In this document: piece after piece, positions 17,102-26,866 of the stretch | Position numbering within the stretch: position 1 is the stretch's first letter | How the letters are laid out: every line of letters starts with the position of its first letter | NCBI GenBank assembly: GCA_002293105.1 | Contig: DBCP01000066.1 | Location: forward strand, 1 to 28,998 | DNA: 28,998 bases | From: Bacteroidetes bacterium UBA955 | Lineage (GTDB): Bacteria > Bacteroidota > Bacteroidia > NS11-12g > UBA955 | Direction: 5' to 3' | Notes under the pieces: generated by a model | The model's input: the letters and a program-made list of their open reading frames with translations, nothing else | The model's database searches: none | What the model was told of the DNA's origin: nothing | Translations under genes and position numbers: made by a program

Positions 17102-17812
17102 TTAATTCTGATGATGCATTGTGCGTCTTTCTCGTAGTTTGTACCATTCATACAAACTAATCATCCATGTCATGTAAAGTAAATTGTAGAAGAAGTCCTC
17201 AAATGGGATGGTTCCTATTCTAATTCCGAGATTTTCGGCATCGTCATAGATCAAGACTGGGTTGCCAGTGAGTATTCCATTAACAAACGCCATAGGGATT
17301 AATGCAACGGTCCAGGCGGCCATCAAATAGGAAAGGTGTCCCGTAAAACGAATGGCTTGCAGTGTGACGAATGTAATGCCCAATAATCCGAATGTACTCC
17401 ATGTGTAGGCATGTCCGGGTGCCTTGATTTGTGCAACCAAACACAGAATGATCACAATCGCTGAAATGGCATTGTGCCAATTGGGTTTGCTGAGTTTAGG
17501 GAAATAAGCTTTCAAGCACGCATAAATAAATAGGCAGGCATAGGGAACAACAATGAAGAATAGGTATTCCTCTAGGGGAAGGTTACCGATGAACGGGCCT
17601 AACAAAAATTCTGTATTGAATTTCCAAACGCCAGTTTTCGTTGCGATAACGTCCCACAGGATGTAGGCTAAGCTTGTTGGAAGCATTGCCCAAAAGAAGT
17701 GCTTCCATTCTTTGTAGAACGCTACTTTTTTGTCGAACGATAGCAGAAAAGGTCCGCTTATCGTAAAGGCAATGAGGATGATGTAGGTGTAATGGCTTTG
17801 TAGGAGATTCAC
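17102..17812 (-). CDS. Lycopene cyclase, fused CrtYcd type
   Basis: 236 residues, GTG start at 17812, almost wholly membrane-embedded with about seven predicted spans. It is the heterodimer-derived lycopene cyclase type in one chain: the first half contains W.FN.E, then GNLPLEEYLFFIVVP (PLEE at 79-82), and the second half repeats the pattern with IRIGTIPFEDFFYNLLYM. The Glu/Asp residues in these two motifs are those linked to cyclisation. The enzyme closes the ends of lycopene to beta- (or similar) ionone rings in carotenoid synthesis. It starts 14 bases after the ECF sigma gene and must share its transcript. No phytoene synthase, desaturase or hydroxylase gene is in the window, so the rest of the pathway is elsewhere. 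The basic end (KLRERRTMHHQN) is unremarkable. Confidence 0.92.
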   Translation of the reverse strand: MNLLQSHYTYIILIAFTISGPFLLSFDKKVAFYKEWKHFFWAMLPTSLAYILWDVIATKTGVWKFNTEFLLGPFIGNLPLEEYLFFIVVPYACLFIYACLKAYFPKLSKPNWHNAISAIVIILCLVAQIKAPGHAYTWSTFGLLGITFVTLQAIRFTGHLSYLMAAWTVALIPMAFVNGILTGNPVLIYDDAENLGIRIGTIPFEDFFYNLLYMTWMISLYEWYKLRERRTMHHQN

Positions 17813-17826
17813 GCTAAATGGATAGA

Positions 17827-18360
17827 TTATGCAATTTGGTACCCGTAGGCATCTGCGTAATCTTTCAGGCGCTCACGCAAAATTCTACGTGCTACAAAGA
17901 TGCGTGTTTTTACCGTACCAATGGGAATTTGCAATTCTTCTGCAATTTCATGGTATTTGTATCCTTCAGTGTTCAATTTGAAAGTCACGCGTAGGTCAAA
18001 GGCTAAATCATCGATGGCATGGTCCAGGTCGCGTCGGATAAACTTGGTTTCTGCATCGTTGTCGATCTTGTGCGATGGTAAATCAATGAAATAACTATTG
18101 TCCGTGCTATCCAAGAATGTGTTGCGCTTCATATCGCGACGGTAATTATTGATAAAGCTATTCTTTAGGATGGTGTATAGCCAGCCGCGAAGGTTTGTGC
18201 CTTCCTGAAATTTGGCTTGGTAGCGATACGCTTTCAAAACAGTCTCTTGCACGAGATCTTTGGTTTCGTCCATATTGTGGGTCAAAGACAATGCATAATT
18301 CCGCAGTGGCAACAATTCTGCCGCGATTAGTTGGTCGAAGTCGTTTTGTGTAGCGTTCAT
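17827..18360 (-). CDS. ECF-type RNA polymerase sigma factor
   Basis: 177 residues with the two-domain ECF layout. Sigma-2 spans about 10-80 (LPLRNYALSLTHNMDETKDLVQETVLKAY, then GTNLRGWLYTILKNSFINNYRR) and sigma-4 about 118-170 (DLAFDLRVTFKLNTEGYKYHEIAEELQIPIGTVKTRIFVARRIL), the helix-turn-helix that reads the -35 region. The usual anti-sigma gene is not next to it; the downstream gene is a lycopene cyclase 14 bases away. By analogy with light- or stress-induced carotenoid systems controlled by ECF sigmas it may control pigment genes, but that is inference from the neighbour. The upstream region carries an inverted repeat of AAGTGTCA, which could be an autoregulatory site. Membership of a named ECF group is not assigned. 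Confidence 0.93.
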   Translation of the reverse strand: MNATQNDFDQLIAAELLPLRNYALSLTHNMDETKDLVQETVLKAYRYQAKFQEGTNLRGWLYTILKNSFINNYRRDMKRNTFLDSTDNSYFIDLPSHKIDNDAETKFIRRDLDHAIDDLAFDLRVTFKLNTEGYKYHEIAEELQIPIGTVKTRIFVARRILRERLKDYADAYGYQIA

Positions 18361-18470
18361 GGTGATAACTTATACAAATCTGCGGTTTTGTCTAGGTTAT
18401 TCCAAATTTTTTGTTGAGGATTTGGCGCTGAAAAGATAAACAAACAATATGTTGATAATGGAATTTGTTT

Positions 18471-18497
18471 AAGTGTCAGATTGACAATTTGACACTT
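18471..18497. repeat. Inverted repeat AAGTGTCA-N11-TGACACTT upstream of the ECF sigma gene
   Basis: Perfect 8-base arms (18471-18478 and 18490-18497) with an 11-base spacer that itself contains TTGACAA. It lies 111 bases upstream of the sigma start codon. The arm is the same octamer as in the susC promoter repeats. Candidate operator or sigma-recognition site; role inferred. Confidence 0.55.
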
Positions 18498-18624
18498 TCT
18501 CTCTGTAAATTTCCTTTAAGTTGTTGATTTTAAAAGGATTGGGTGATTGAATAGGGTTGGACAGGTTGGTTGAATGGCTTTTCGGATATCAGGTTTGCAA
18601 TCATTTTGTTTAGGGTTGATGTGG

Positions 18625-18675
18625 ATAAGTGAAACAAAAAAGGCTCCCATGTGGAGCCTTTTTTGTTTCACTTAT
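18625..18675. terminator. Terminator downstream of atpC
   Basis: A perfect 23-bp stem (18625-18647 and 18653-18675) with a 5-base loop; inner GGCTCC/GGAGCC followed by six T. It begins 36 bases after the atpC stop in the direction of transcription, and is symmetric enough to act on both strands. Confidence 0.9.
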
Positions 18676-18710
18676 TTATTAAAGTAATCGTTGCCTTGTT
18701 GTTTGTTGGA

Positions 18711-18941
18711 TTATACCAAGACCACCACTTTGTTTTTTAAGACTTCCACCAATCCACTTTTGATATCAAAAGTTTGGGTTTCTTGTTTGTCTTTGATTTC
18801 GATACTTCCACTTTTTAGGTTTGCGATCATGGGTGCGTGATTTTCCATTAACTGGAAGCTACCATTTACACCGGGTAAGGTAATTACTTCGGCTTCGCCG
18901 CTGAAAAGGGTTTTATCGGGAGTCAATAGTTCAACAAACAT
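18711..18941 (-). CDS. atpC: ATP synthase F1 epsilon subunit, short form
   Basis: 76 residues: MFVELLTPDKTLFSGEAEVI, then LPGVNGSFQLMENHAPMIANL and KSGLVEVLKNKVVVLV. This is the complete N-terminal beta-sandwich that joins gamma and the c-ring in the F1F0 ATP synthase central stalk. The C-terminal helix-turn-helix (another ~50 residues in E. coli, the part that inhibits ATP hydrolysis) is absent; the gene stops cleanly and no remnant follows. Five bases separate it from atpD, so it is made with beta. The pair is terminated by the hairpin at 18625-18675. Confidence 0.95.
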   Translation of the reverse strand: MFVELLTPDKTLFSGEAEVITLPGVNGSFQLMENHAPMIANLKSGSIEIKDKQETQTFDIKSGLVEVLKNKVVVLV

Positions 18942-18946
18942 GACAA

Positions 18947-20617
<1,671 letters not shown>

Positions 20618-20618
20618 T

Positions 20619-20626
20619 TAACTTCG
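20619..20626 (+). promoter_or_regulatory. Possible -7 element of yidC
   Basis: TAACTTCG, one mismatch from TAnnTTTG, ending 11 bases before the ATG at 20638. No matching -33 box at the right distance, so this rests mainly on position. Confidence 0.35.
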
Positions 20627-20637
20627 CGTCTTTATTC

Positions 20638-22470
20638 ATGGATCGCAATACAGTCATTGGATTTTCGCTCATTTTTCTTATCCTCATCGGATACTATTGG
20701 TATACTGCACCAACGCCTGAGCAACAAGCAGCTTTCCAACGCCAGCAGGATAGTTTGGCGAAAGTTGAAGCAACGAAAAGCGCACCCGCTCCCGCAAGTG
20801 CTTCGGCCGCTGATGCCAGTGCCCAATCTACGCCCGCTGCGGATTCTGCCTTGGTGAATACTTTGGGTGCTATGGCAACCCAACTAAAAGGTGAGTCGCA
20901 ATTTATCACCCTGAAAAGCCAAAAGTTACAAGTAGATATTCGTACCAAAGGGGGTAGCATCGGTCGTGTGGTTTTAAACAACCAAAGGCGCTCCGATTCT
21001 TCTGCCCTGGAATTGTTATCGAACCTCGACGCCTATAACCAATGGTTTTTCGAACTTTATACAGCCAATGGTGCTCTGAAAAGTAGTGACTTTTTCTGGC
21101 AGGTTGTCAAGCAAACTTCCAGCAGCGTAACATTGCGCTTGGGTGATTCAGCCCGTTACATAGACCAAACCTATACCCTCGATGAAAAGGGTTTTACGGT
21201 AAAGCATGGCCTAGCGCTGAAAGGCATTGATGAATTGGTGAAGTCTCGTACATCGGGTATAAAGGTGTTCTGGCGTGCACAATTGCACAAACAGGAGCGC
21301 GACATGAAGTGGGAGTCACAAAACACCACTGTCGTATACAAAATGGTGGGTGAGGATGCTGATAAATTGGATGTTGCGAGTCCGGATGCCGAAGAATTGA
21401 AGAATAATCTTGAATGGGTGGGCTTCAAGCAACAGTATTTTTCTGCCATCATGGTGGCCGATTCAGGATTTTCTTCTGATGCCAAAATCGCCTGGAAAGA
21501 AACCAAAGAGCCAGGAAAAATCAAAGACCTTCAAGCGGAAGTATACCTCGATTACGAGCGTCAATCTTTCAAAGAATACGGATTTAACTACTATTTCGGT
21601 CCAAACCAATACTATACGATGCAAGAAGCAACGGTGGGTAAAACCAATGCAGGCTTGGAGCGCATCATTCCTTTGGGATGGGGTATTTTTGGATGGGTGA
21701 ACCGTTATGTGGTAATCCCTGTGTTTCATATGCTTGACGGTGTCATTGGAAGTATGGGTATTATCATTCTTCTGTTGACCATCATTATCAAAACCGCCTT
21801 GTTGCCATTGGTATACAAATCATACATCAGTACGGCAAAAATGCGTATCCTCAAACCCGAGTTGGATGTAATCAAAGAAAAACACGGAAACGACATGCAG
21901 AAAATGCAGCAAGAAAATATGGCACTTTACCGCAAAGCGGGGGTTTCTCCCATGAGTGGTTGCGTACCTGTGTTGTTGCAAATGCCCATTTTGTTTGCAA
22001 TGTTCCAGTTCTTTCCAAATGCCTTTGAACTGCGTCAGAAAACATTCTTATGGGCAATGGATTTGTCGCAGTACGATGGTCCAAACTTGGGCTTCAATAT
22101 CCCATTCTATGGCGATCACGTGAGTTTCTTCACCATCTTAATGACCATTTCTACCCTCATCTACACCCACTTCAACAATCAGTTGTCGGGTGTTACGGGT
22201 CAGATGAAATACATCGGATACTTCATGCCCATCATCTTCTTGGGTGTGTTGAATGATTATGCGGCCGGACTTACGTGGTACTATTTTGTGAGTAACATGA
22301 TTACTTTCGGACAGCAGTGGGCGATTCGCAGAACCGTAGATGACACCAAGTTGCATGCACAAATTGCTGAAAATCGCAAGAAGCCTGTGACCAAGTCGAA
22401 GTTTCAGCAACGCATGGAGGAAGCCATGAAAGTGAGTCAACAGCGCGCTTCTGCACAAAAGAAGAAGTAA
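20638..22470 (+). CDS. yidC: Membrane protein insertase YidC
   Basis: 610 residues from ATG 20638 (MDRNTVIGFSLIFLILIGYYWY), preferred over the frame's earlier ATG at 20575 because this gives the usual YidC first membrane span. Then come an Ala/Ser/Pro-rich linker (about 40-75), a large periplasmic beta-super-sandwich domain (about 85-360) and the five-span insertase core (about 365-580): GSMGIIILLLTIIIKTALLP, then YISTAKMRILKPELDVIKEK, then GVSPMSGCVPVLLQMPILFA. The C-terminal tail is very basic (KKPVTKSKFQQRMEE, ending AQKKK) as expected for ribosome contact. It inserts and folds inner-membrane proteins, alone or with SecYEG, including the F0 c subunit, though its proximity to atpDC is on the opposite strand. 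It converges on dprA with a 4-base gap. Confidence 0.97.
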   Translation: MDRNTVIGFSLIFLILIGYYWYTAPTPEQQAAFQRQQDSLAKVEATKSAPAPASASAADASAQSTPAADSALVNTLGAMATQLKGESQFITLKSQKLQVDIRTKGGSIGRVVLNNQRRSDSSALELLSNLDAYNQWFFELYTANGALKSSDFFWQVVKQTSSSVTLRLGDSARYIDQTYTLDEKGFTVKHGLALKGIDELVKSRTSGIKVFWRAQLHKQERDMKWESQNTTVVYKMVGEDADKLDVASPDAEELKNNLEWVGFKQQYFSAIMVADSGFSSDAKIAWKETKEPGKIKDLQAEVYLDYERQSFKEYGFNYYFGPNQYYTMQEATVGKTNAGLERIIPLGWGIFGWVNRYVVIPVFHMLDGVIGSMGIIILLLTIIIKTALLPLVYKSYISTAKMRILKPELDVIKEKHGNDMQKMQQENMALYRKAGVSPMSGCVPVLLQMPILFAMFQFFPNAFELRQKTFLWAMDLSQYDGPNLGFNIPFYGDHVSFFTILMTISTLIYTHFNNQLSGVTGQMKYIGYFMPIIFLGVLNDYAAGLTWYYFVSNMITFGQQWAIRRTVDDTKLHAQIAENRKKPVTKSKFQQRMEEAMKVSQQRASAQKKK

Positions 22471-22474
22471 TCAC

Positions 22475-23614
22475 TCAGCATTGGGCGGTGTAGAAGTTGC
22501 CCGATTGTGCTGTTACAAGTCCTTTTATTTCCAAATCCAATAGTGCCATCGCAATGTGACTGGCCGACCATTGATTTTGTTGTAGCATGTCATCCGGTTT
22601 TTGTATGCCTTGCATGAGCCATTGCATGACCTGTTTTTCTATTGGATTGAGGTTGCCAAACAACTGCATTTGATCTCCAGATTGGCTGTTGCCCTGTTTG
22701 TTGTGTTGGTTGCGTGTCCAATTCATGGATTCAACAATGTCTTCTACATTCCTTGCCATGTGCGCCATCTGGTGTTTGATCAAGAAATTGCATCCCTCCG
22801 AAGCGCTGTCGGAAGGCCTACCAGGTATGGCAAATACATCTCGGTTGTAACCATGTGCGATGCTTGCTGTAATCATTGAGCCACCTTTTACGCCGCTTTC
22901 TATCACGAGTAGGGCGTCGCACAAACCGGCCACAATTCGGTTGCGTTTTGGGAAATAATCGGGGTGCATTTTGGTATGGGCCGGAAAATCCGCGATGAGT
23001 CCGCCCCCATGCGATTGCATTTGTTCCGCTACTTGTCGATGTTGCGTTGGGTAGATATGGTCGAGACCATGTGCCATCACCGCGAAATTCGGTATCCCTG
23101 CGTCTAATGCTGCCTGGTGTGCTACGATATCAATCCCATAGGCGAGTCCGCTAACCATGACAACATTATACTGCGACAGTTTCTCTACCCAAGATTTTGT
23201 GTAGGCAATGCCCTGTGGGGTGGGTTTGCGGGTGCCAATGACCCCAATAATTCTGGGTGCATTCCAAGGGGTGTCACCCACGGAAAATAGCACGAGGGGT
23301 GCGTTGGCCAATTCGAGTAGTCGGTGAGGATAATCCGGATGGCTGATGGATGTACCTCGAATGTTCAGTTCTTGATGGTTTTCGGCGAGCTCGCGAGCCG
23401 CCTTGCATCCATTGTCTTTGCTCAGTTGTAACTGGTGCGACAGTTTTATGCTCAGGCCCGTAAGTCCTTGCCAATCAATTTTTGTGGCTTGGAAAACGCC
23501 TTGGGCACTGCCAAAATATTGGATTAAATGTTTGCCTACCACCGGGCCGATGCCTTCACACAAGCCCAATTCCATCATCGCGATGGTCTCTTCACAATAC
23601 CCCAGGGAAATCAT
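22475..23614 (-). CDS. dprA: DNA-processing protein DprA
   Basis: 379 residues. The N-terminal helix-hairpin-helix-like region (ELGLCEGIGPVVGKHLIQYFG, about 15-40) is followed by the Rossmann-like DprA/Smf domain (about 75-290): GTSISHPDYPHRLLELANAP, IGVIGTRKPTPQG, VVMVSGLAYGIDIVAHQAALD, AHGLDHIYPTQHR, FPKRNRIVAGLCDALLVIES and KGGSMITASIAH. The C-terminal ~60 residues (LNPIEKQVMQWLMQGIQKPDDML, then LDLEIKGLV) form the winged-helix domain. DprA loads RecA on single-stranded DNA taken up during natural transformation. It follows lepA by 17 bases and is likely read from the same transcript. Competence cannot be concluded, as dprA is widespread in non-competent species too. Confidence 0.97.
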   Translation of the reverse strand: MISLGYCEETIAMMELGLCEGIGPVVGKHLIQYFGSAQGVFQATKIDWQGLTGLSIKLSHQLQLSKDNGCKAARELAENHQELNIRGTSISHPDYPHRLLELANAPLVLFSVGDTPWNAPRIIGVIGTRKPTPQGIAYTKSWVEKLSQYNVVMVSGLAYGIDIVAHQAALDAGIPNFAVMAHGLDHIYPTQHRQVAEQMQSHGGGLIADFPAHTKMHPDYFPKRNRIVAGLCDALLVIESGVKGGSMITASIAHGYNRDVFAIPGRPSDSASEGCNFLIKHQMAHMARNVEDIVESMNWTRNQHNKQGNSQSGDQMQLFGNLNPIEKQVMQWLMQGIQKPDDMLQQNQWSASHIAMALLDLEIKGLVTAQSGNFYTAQC

Positions 23615-23631
23615 ACTTTCCCAAAGTTAGT

Positions 23632-25422
23632 TTACTCGTTCAATTTGAGGACGGCCATGAAGGCACTTTGGGGAATATCGACATTACCCACTGACTTCAT
23701 GCGTTTTTTACCAGCTTTTTGTTTTTCCAACAATTTTCGCTTACGAGAAATATCACCACCGTAACACTTGGCGGTCACATCTTTGCGCATGGCTGATAAG
23801 GTTTCGCGGGAGATGATTTTGGCACCCACAGCGGCTTGAATGGCGATTTCAAACTGTTGACGGGGGATCAAATCGCGGAGTTTCTTACAAATCTTACGAC
23901 CCAAATCTTGGGCATTGTCGCGGTGAATGATGGCACTCAACGCATCAACCCCTTTTCCGTTTAACATGATGTCCATCTTCACCAATTTACTCTCTTTGTA
24001 TCCCAACGGAGAGTAATCGAAACTGGCATATCCTTTAGAAATGGATTTCAAGCGATCGTAAAAGTCGAACACGATTTCTGCCAATGGCATTTCGAAATTC
24101 ATTTCTACGCGGTCGCTGGTCAAATAAATTTGGTTGGTAAGCATACCGCGTTTATCCAAGCAAAGGGTCATGATTGGACCTACGTAATCGCTTTTTGTGA
24201 TCACGCTGGCCCGGATATAGGGTTCCTCCACATAATCGATTTTCTCGGGAGGGGGAAGGTCTGTAGGGTTGTTCACCAAAACGGTTTCTCCTTTGGTGGT
24301 ATAGGCGACATAGCTTACGTTGGGCACGGTGGTGATGACCGTCATATTGAATTCACGCTCAAGTCGCTCCTGGATAATTTCCAAGTGCAGCATACCCAAG
24401 AATCCACAGCGGAATCCAAATCCCAATGCGGCTGAACTTTCGGGTTCAAATACAATACTGGCATCGTTCAGTTGTAACTTGCCCATCGCCTCACGGAGTT
24501 CTTCAAAATCTTCAGTGTCAACGGGGTAGATCCCTGCGAATACCATGGGCTTCACATCTTCAAATCCGTCGATGGCCACGGCCGCTTGATGAATTTTGTC
24601 TGTGAGTGTATCTCCAACCTTTACTTCTTTGGCATCTTTGATGCCTGAAATGATATAGCCTACATCGCCCGCGCAGACTTCGCTGCGCGGACTCAAATCC
24701 AACTTCAAAATACCCACTTCATCGGCGAAATACTCACTGCCACCGTTCATGAACTTAACGTGTTGCCCCTTTTTGATTTTGCCATCGATTACGCGGTAAT
24801 ACGCAATGATTCCTCTGAACGAATTGAAAACAGAGTCAAAAATTAACGCCTTCAACGGTGCATTGATATCGCCCTTGGGTGCAGGCACGCGGGACACAAT
24901 CGCTTTCAAAATATCGTGAACACCAGCCCCGGTTTTACCACTGGCAGCCAAGATGCTGTCCCGGTCGCAACCAATCAAATCCACAATCTCGTCTTTTACT
25001 TCTTCGGGCATCGCACCAGGCAAATCAATCTTGTTCAAAACAGGAATGATCTCCAAATCATGCTCCAAAGCCATGAATAGGTTACTGATGGTTTGTGCTT
25101 CAATGCCTTGTGATGCATCTACAATCAATAACGCACCCTCACAAGCCGCAATACTTCTGCTCACTTCGTAGCTGAAATCCACGTGGCCGGGAGTGTCGAT
25201 CAAGTTCAAAATATACTTCTGACCATCGAGCTCATAGTTCATCTGAATAGCGTGGCTCTTGATGGTGATACCGCGCTCTCGCTCAATGTCCATATCGTCT
25301 AACACCTGTGCCTGTAAGTCGCGCTTACTCACCGTATTGGTATATTCAAGCAGACGGTCGGCTAGGGTGCTTTTGCCGTGGTCAATGTGGGCGATAATAC
25401 AGAAATTGCGAATGTGTTGCAT
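23632..25422 (-). CDS. lepA: Elongation factor 4 (LepA)
   Basis: 596 residues, the usual LepA length. The GTPase domain has G1 AHIDHGKS (11-18), switch [11 protein letters not shown]3 DTPGHVDF and G4 NKID. The EF-G-like domains II and III follow ([60 protein letters not shown]), then domain V ([20 protein letters not shown]) and the LepA-specific C-terminal domain ([19 protein letters not shown], then [16 protein letters not shown]). It is a ribosome-binding GTPase that remodels ribosomes in translation or during 30S assembly. The start at 25422 gives the standard [17 protein letters not shown]-terminus. It has its own -7 element and is followed by dprA. Confidence 0.98.
   Translation of the reverse strand: MQHIRNFCIIAHIDHGKSTLADRLLEYTNTVSKRDLQAQVLDDMDIERERGITIKSHAIQMNYELDGQKYILNLIDTPGHVDFSYEVSRSIAACEGALLIVDASQGIEAQTISNLFMALEHDLEIIPVLNKIDLPGAMPEEVKDEIVDLIGCDRDSILAASGKTGAGVHDILKAIVSRVPAPKGDINAPLKALIFDSVFNSFRGIIAYYRVIDGKIKKGQHVKFMNGGSEYFADEVGILKLDLSPRSEVCAGDVGYIISGIKDAKEVKVGDTLTDKIHQAAVAIDGFEDVKPMVFAGIYPVDTEDFEELREAMGKLQLNDASIVFEPESSAALGFGFRCGFLGMLHLEIIQERLEREFNMTVITTVPNVSYVAYTTKGETVLVNNPTDLPPPEKIDYVEEPYIRASVITKSDYVGPIMTLCLDKRGMLTNQIYLTSDRVEMNFEMPLAEIVFDFYDRLKSISKGYASFDYSPLGYKESKLVKMDIMLNGKGVDALSAIIHRDNAQDLGRKICKKLRDLIPRQQFEIAIQAAVGAKIISRETLSAMRKDVTAKCYGGDISRKRKLLEKQKAGKKRMKSVGNVDIPQSAFMAVLKLNE
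24669..24690. repeat. GC-rich inverted repeat inside lepA
   Basis: CCGCGCAG and CTGCGCGG are perfect 8-base arms with a 6-base loop, within the codons for PRSEVCAGD. The protein length is normal for the family, so it is not an obvious insertion. Confidence 0.4.
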
Positions 25423-25442
25423 GAAGCGTTCAAAAAGAACTG

Positions 25443-25450
25443 CAAATATA
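25443..25450 (-). promoter_or_regulatory. -7 element of lepA
   Basis: TATATTTG on the minus strand matches TAnnTTTG exactly and ends 20 bases before the lepA ATG. No TTTG at the ideal -33 distance is seen. Confidence 0.6.
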
Positions 25451-25518
25451 ACCCTTCGCGGGCAAGGTTTTGTTTGAATTTCTTGATAGACTTTCCGCTG
25501 TTGAGATAGCGTTTGCGG

Positions 25519-26049
25519 TTAAGCCTTGAGTTGCTCTACGATGGCAAAGACAGCAGGGCAGATTTCGATGTTGTGGTGCGCCAATGCAAGGTGGGTGTGC
25601 ATTTTTCGGTGGTTGGTATGGGGGAATTCTCGGCAGGCTTTCGGACGGTCATCGTAAACCGAGCAAGCGTTATCGTCGCCCAAGAACGGACAGGGAGTCT
25701 GTTGCATGCAATATAGTCCGTCTGTATCAAGGGTGAGGTATTGGGTGACAAAATCCCCGGGTTTCATTTTGAATCGGGTGGATAACCGTTCGATGTCTTT
25801 TTCAAACAACATCGGCGAGGTGGTTTTGCAACAGTTGCCACAATTCAAGCAGTCGATTTTTTTGAAGGCTTGGTTGTGAAGTTTTTCAAACTGCTCATCC
25901 AAGTCGCGCGGTGGTTTTTGCTTGAGTTTTTTCAAGGTGGCCCGCATGGCTTTCCCTTGCTGAAAAACTTTTTTACGCAATTCGTCAACCGATGGAACTT
26001 CCAGCGGTTTGGCAACGATTTGGTTGGGATGTTTGAAGGGGTTAGACAT
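25519..26049 (-). CDS. YkgJ-family cysteine-cluster protein
   Basis: 176 residues, cytoplasmic. The cluster begins with CLNCGNCC (Cys67, 70, 73, 74), followed by Cys114, the CPFLGDDNACSVYDDRPKACREFP block (Cys120, 129, 139) and a late Cys164. This is the YkgJ/zinc- or iron-chelating pattern (CxxCxxCC ... CPFL ... C.VY..RP..CR.FP). The family is metal-binding, perhaps with an iron-sulfur cluster, but its reaction is not established. The N-terminal 60 residues are a charged, probably helical extension. It follows the pseudouridine synthase gene by 18 bases, so it is likely in its operon. Its stop is 96 bases before lepA. Confidence 0.9.
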   Translation of the reverse strand: MSNPFKHPNQIVAKPLEVPSVDELRKKVFQQGKAMRATLKKLKQKPPRDLDEQFEKLHNQAFKKIDCLNCGNCCKTTSPMLFEKDIERLSTRFKMKPGDFVTQYLTLDTDGLYCMQQTPCPFLGDDNACSVYDDRPKACREFPHTNHRKMHTHLALAHHNIEICPAVFAIVEQLKA

Positions 26050-26067
26050 GGGTTTGGGAATTAAACA

Positions 26068-26841
26068 TTACACATCGTAGCGATTCAACAATTTGATCAT
26101 GACCTCCATGTCTTTGGCATAGGGGGCTTCAAAAGAAAGCGCCGTACCGTCGAGGTCTTGCAAACTCAGATTTCTGGCGTGCAAGGCGAAGCGCGGAATC
26201 AATGGAGAATCGGTGCCATGCAATTTTCGTTTTACCCAAGAAAGCATGGGGATATCGCTTCCGTAAAGGGTATCGGCGGCAATGCAGGCGTTCTGAGATT
26301 GAAGATGTACACGAATTTGGTGCAGTCTACCGGTTTTGGGTTCGCACTCCATCAGTGTGAAATGCCTAAAAACTTGGAGCGATTTGAATCGGGTTTGTGC
26401 GGGCTTGCCATTTTTTCTGTCGATTTTGATCTTGCCCACTTGTTCCGCAATGATGGGGAGGTCAATCCATAGGTCTTGGAAATGCAACTGCCCGTTCACC
26501 ACAGCATGGTATATTTTTGTCACTTTGCGATGTTCAAATTGCATCGAAAAATGGCGATAAGCCTCTGGGTTTTTGGCAATTAATAGCACACCTGATGTTT
26601 CACGGTCGATGCGGTGACACAAAATGGCATCCGGCCATTGGCTTTTGGCCCATTCTTGCACGGATACGGCGGTAAATTTGCCGCGTTCAGGGAGTGAAGG
26701 GACGTAAGGGGGTTTGTTAATGGCCGCCCAATTTTCGGTTTCTTGGATGATTTGAATTTTGCCGATATGGGGCCCGCGCTTGCGCGGGTCTTCTAGGGGT
26801 TCATCGTCGTCGATGATTTCAATATCGTCTATGTTGATCAT
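26068..26841 (-). CDS. RluA-family RNA pseudouridine synthase
   Basis: 257 residues. The catalytic motif HRIDRETSGVLLIAKN carries the nucleophilic Asp79; other family marks are WAAINKPPYVPSLP at the domain start, KIYHAVVNGQL, and ECEPKTGRLHQIRVHLQSQNACIAADTLYGSD. It isomerises uridine to pseudouridine in rRNA or tRNA. There is no N-terminal S4 RNA-binding domain, which RluC and RluD usually have; instead there is a short acidic start (DDIEIIDDDEPLEDP). The exact target (TruC/RluA-like or other) cannot be told. The gene is 25 bases after the exonuclease gene and 18 before the YkgJ-type gene, so all three probably form one transcript. Confidence 0.94.
   Translation of the reverse strand: MINIDDIEIIDDDEPLEDPRKRGPHIGKIQIIQETENWAAINKPPYVPSLPERGKFTAVSVQEWAKSQWPDAILCHRIDRETSGVLLIAKNPEAYRHFSMQFEHRKVTKIYHAVVNGQLHFQDLWIDLPIIAEQVGKIKIDRKNGKPAQTRFKSLQVFRHFTLMECEPKTGRLHQIRVHLQSQNACIAADTLYGSDIPMLSWVKRKLHGTDSPLIPRFALHARNLSLQDLDGTALSFEAPYAKDMEVMIKLLNRYDV
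26773..26788. repeat. GC-rich hairpin near the start of the pseudouridine synthase gene
   Basis: CCCGCGC and GCGCGGG, perfect 7-base arms with a 2-base loop, in the codons for DPRKRGP of the non-conserved N-terminal extension. Confidence 0.4.
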
Positions 26842-26866
26842 TCTCAGGCTATCGAATAAACTGCGA

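Larger units (their letters stand above)
18361..18710. other. Intergenic region between the ECF sigma gene and atpC (350 bases)
   Basis: No open reading frame or tRNA is supported. From left to right it holds the long leader of the sigma gene (about 18361-18470), the AAGTGTCA inverted repeat (18471-18497), a stretch of about 120 bases with GGGTTG-containing low-complexity sequence and no recognised signal, and the atpDC terminator hairpin (18625-18675). Confidence 0.6.

Noticed and set aside
18498..18624. Possible small RNA or tRNA in the atpC-sigma gap
   Set aside because: No cloverleaf or stable fold was found by eye, and the GGGTTG-rich sequence is simply low complexity.
26158..26472. 104-residue plus-strand frame opposite the pseudouridine synthase
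   Set aside because: Lies wholly antisense to conserved catalytic sequence; no independent support.
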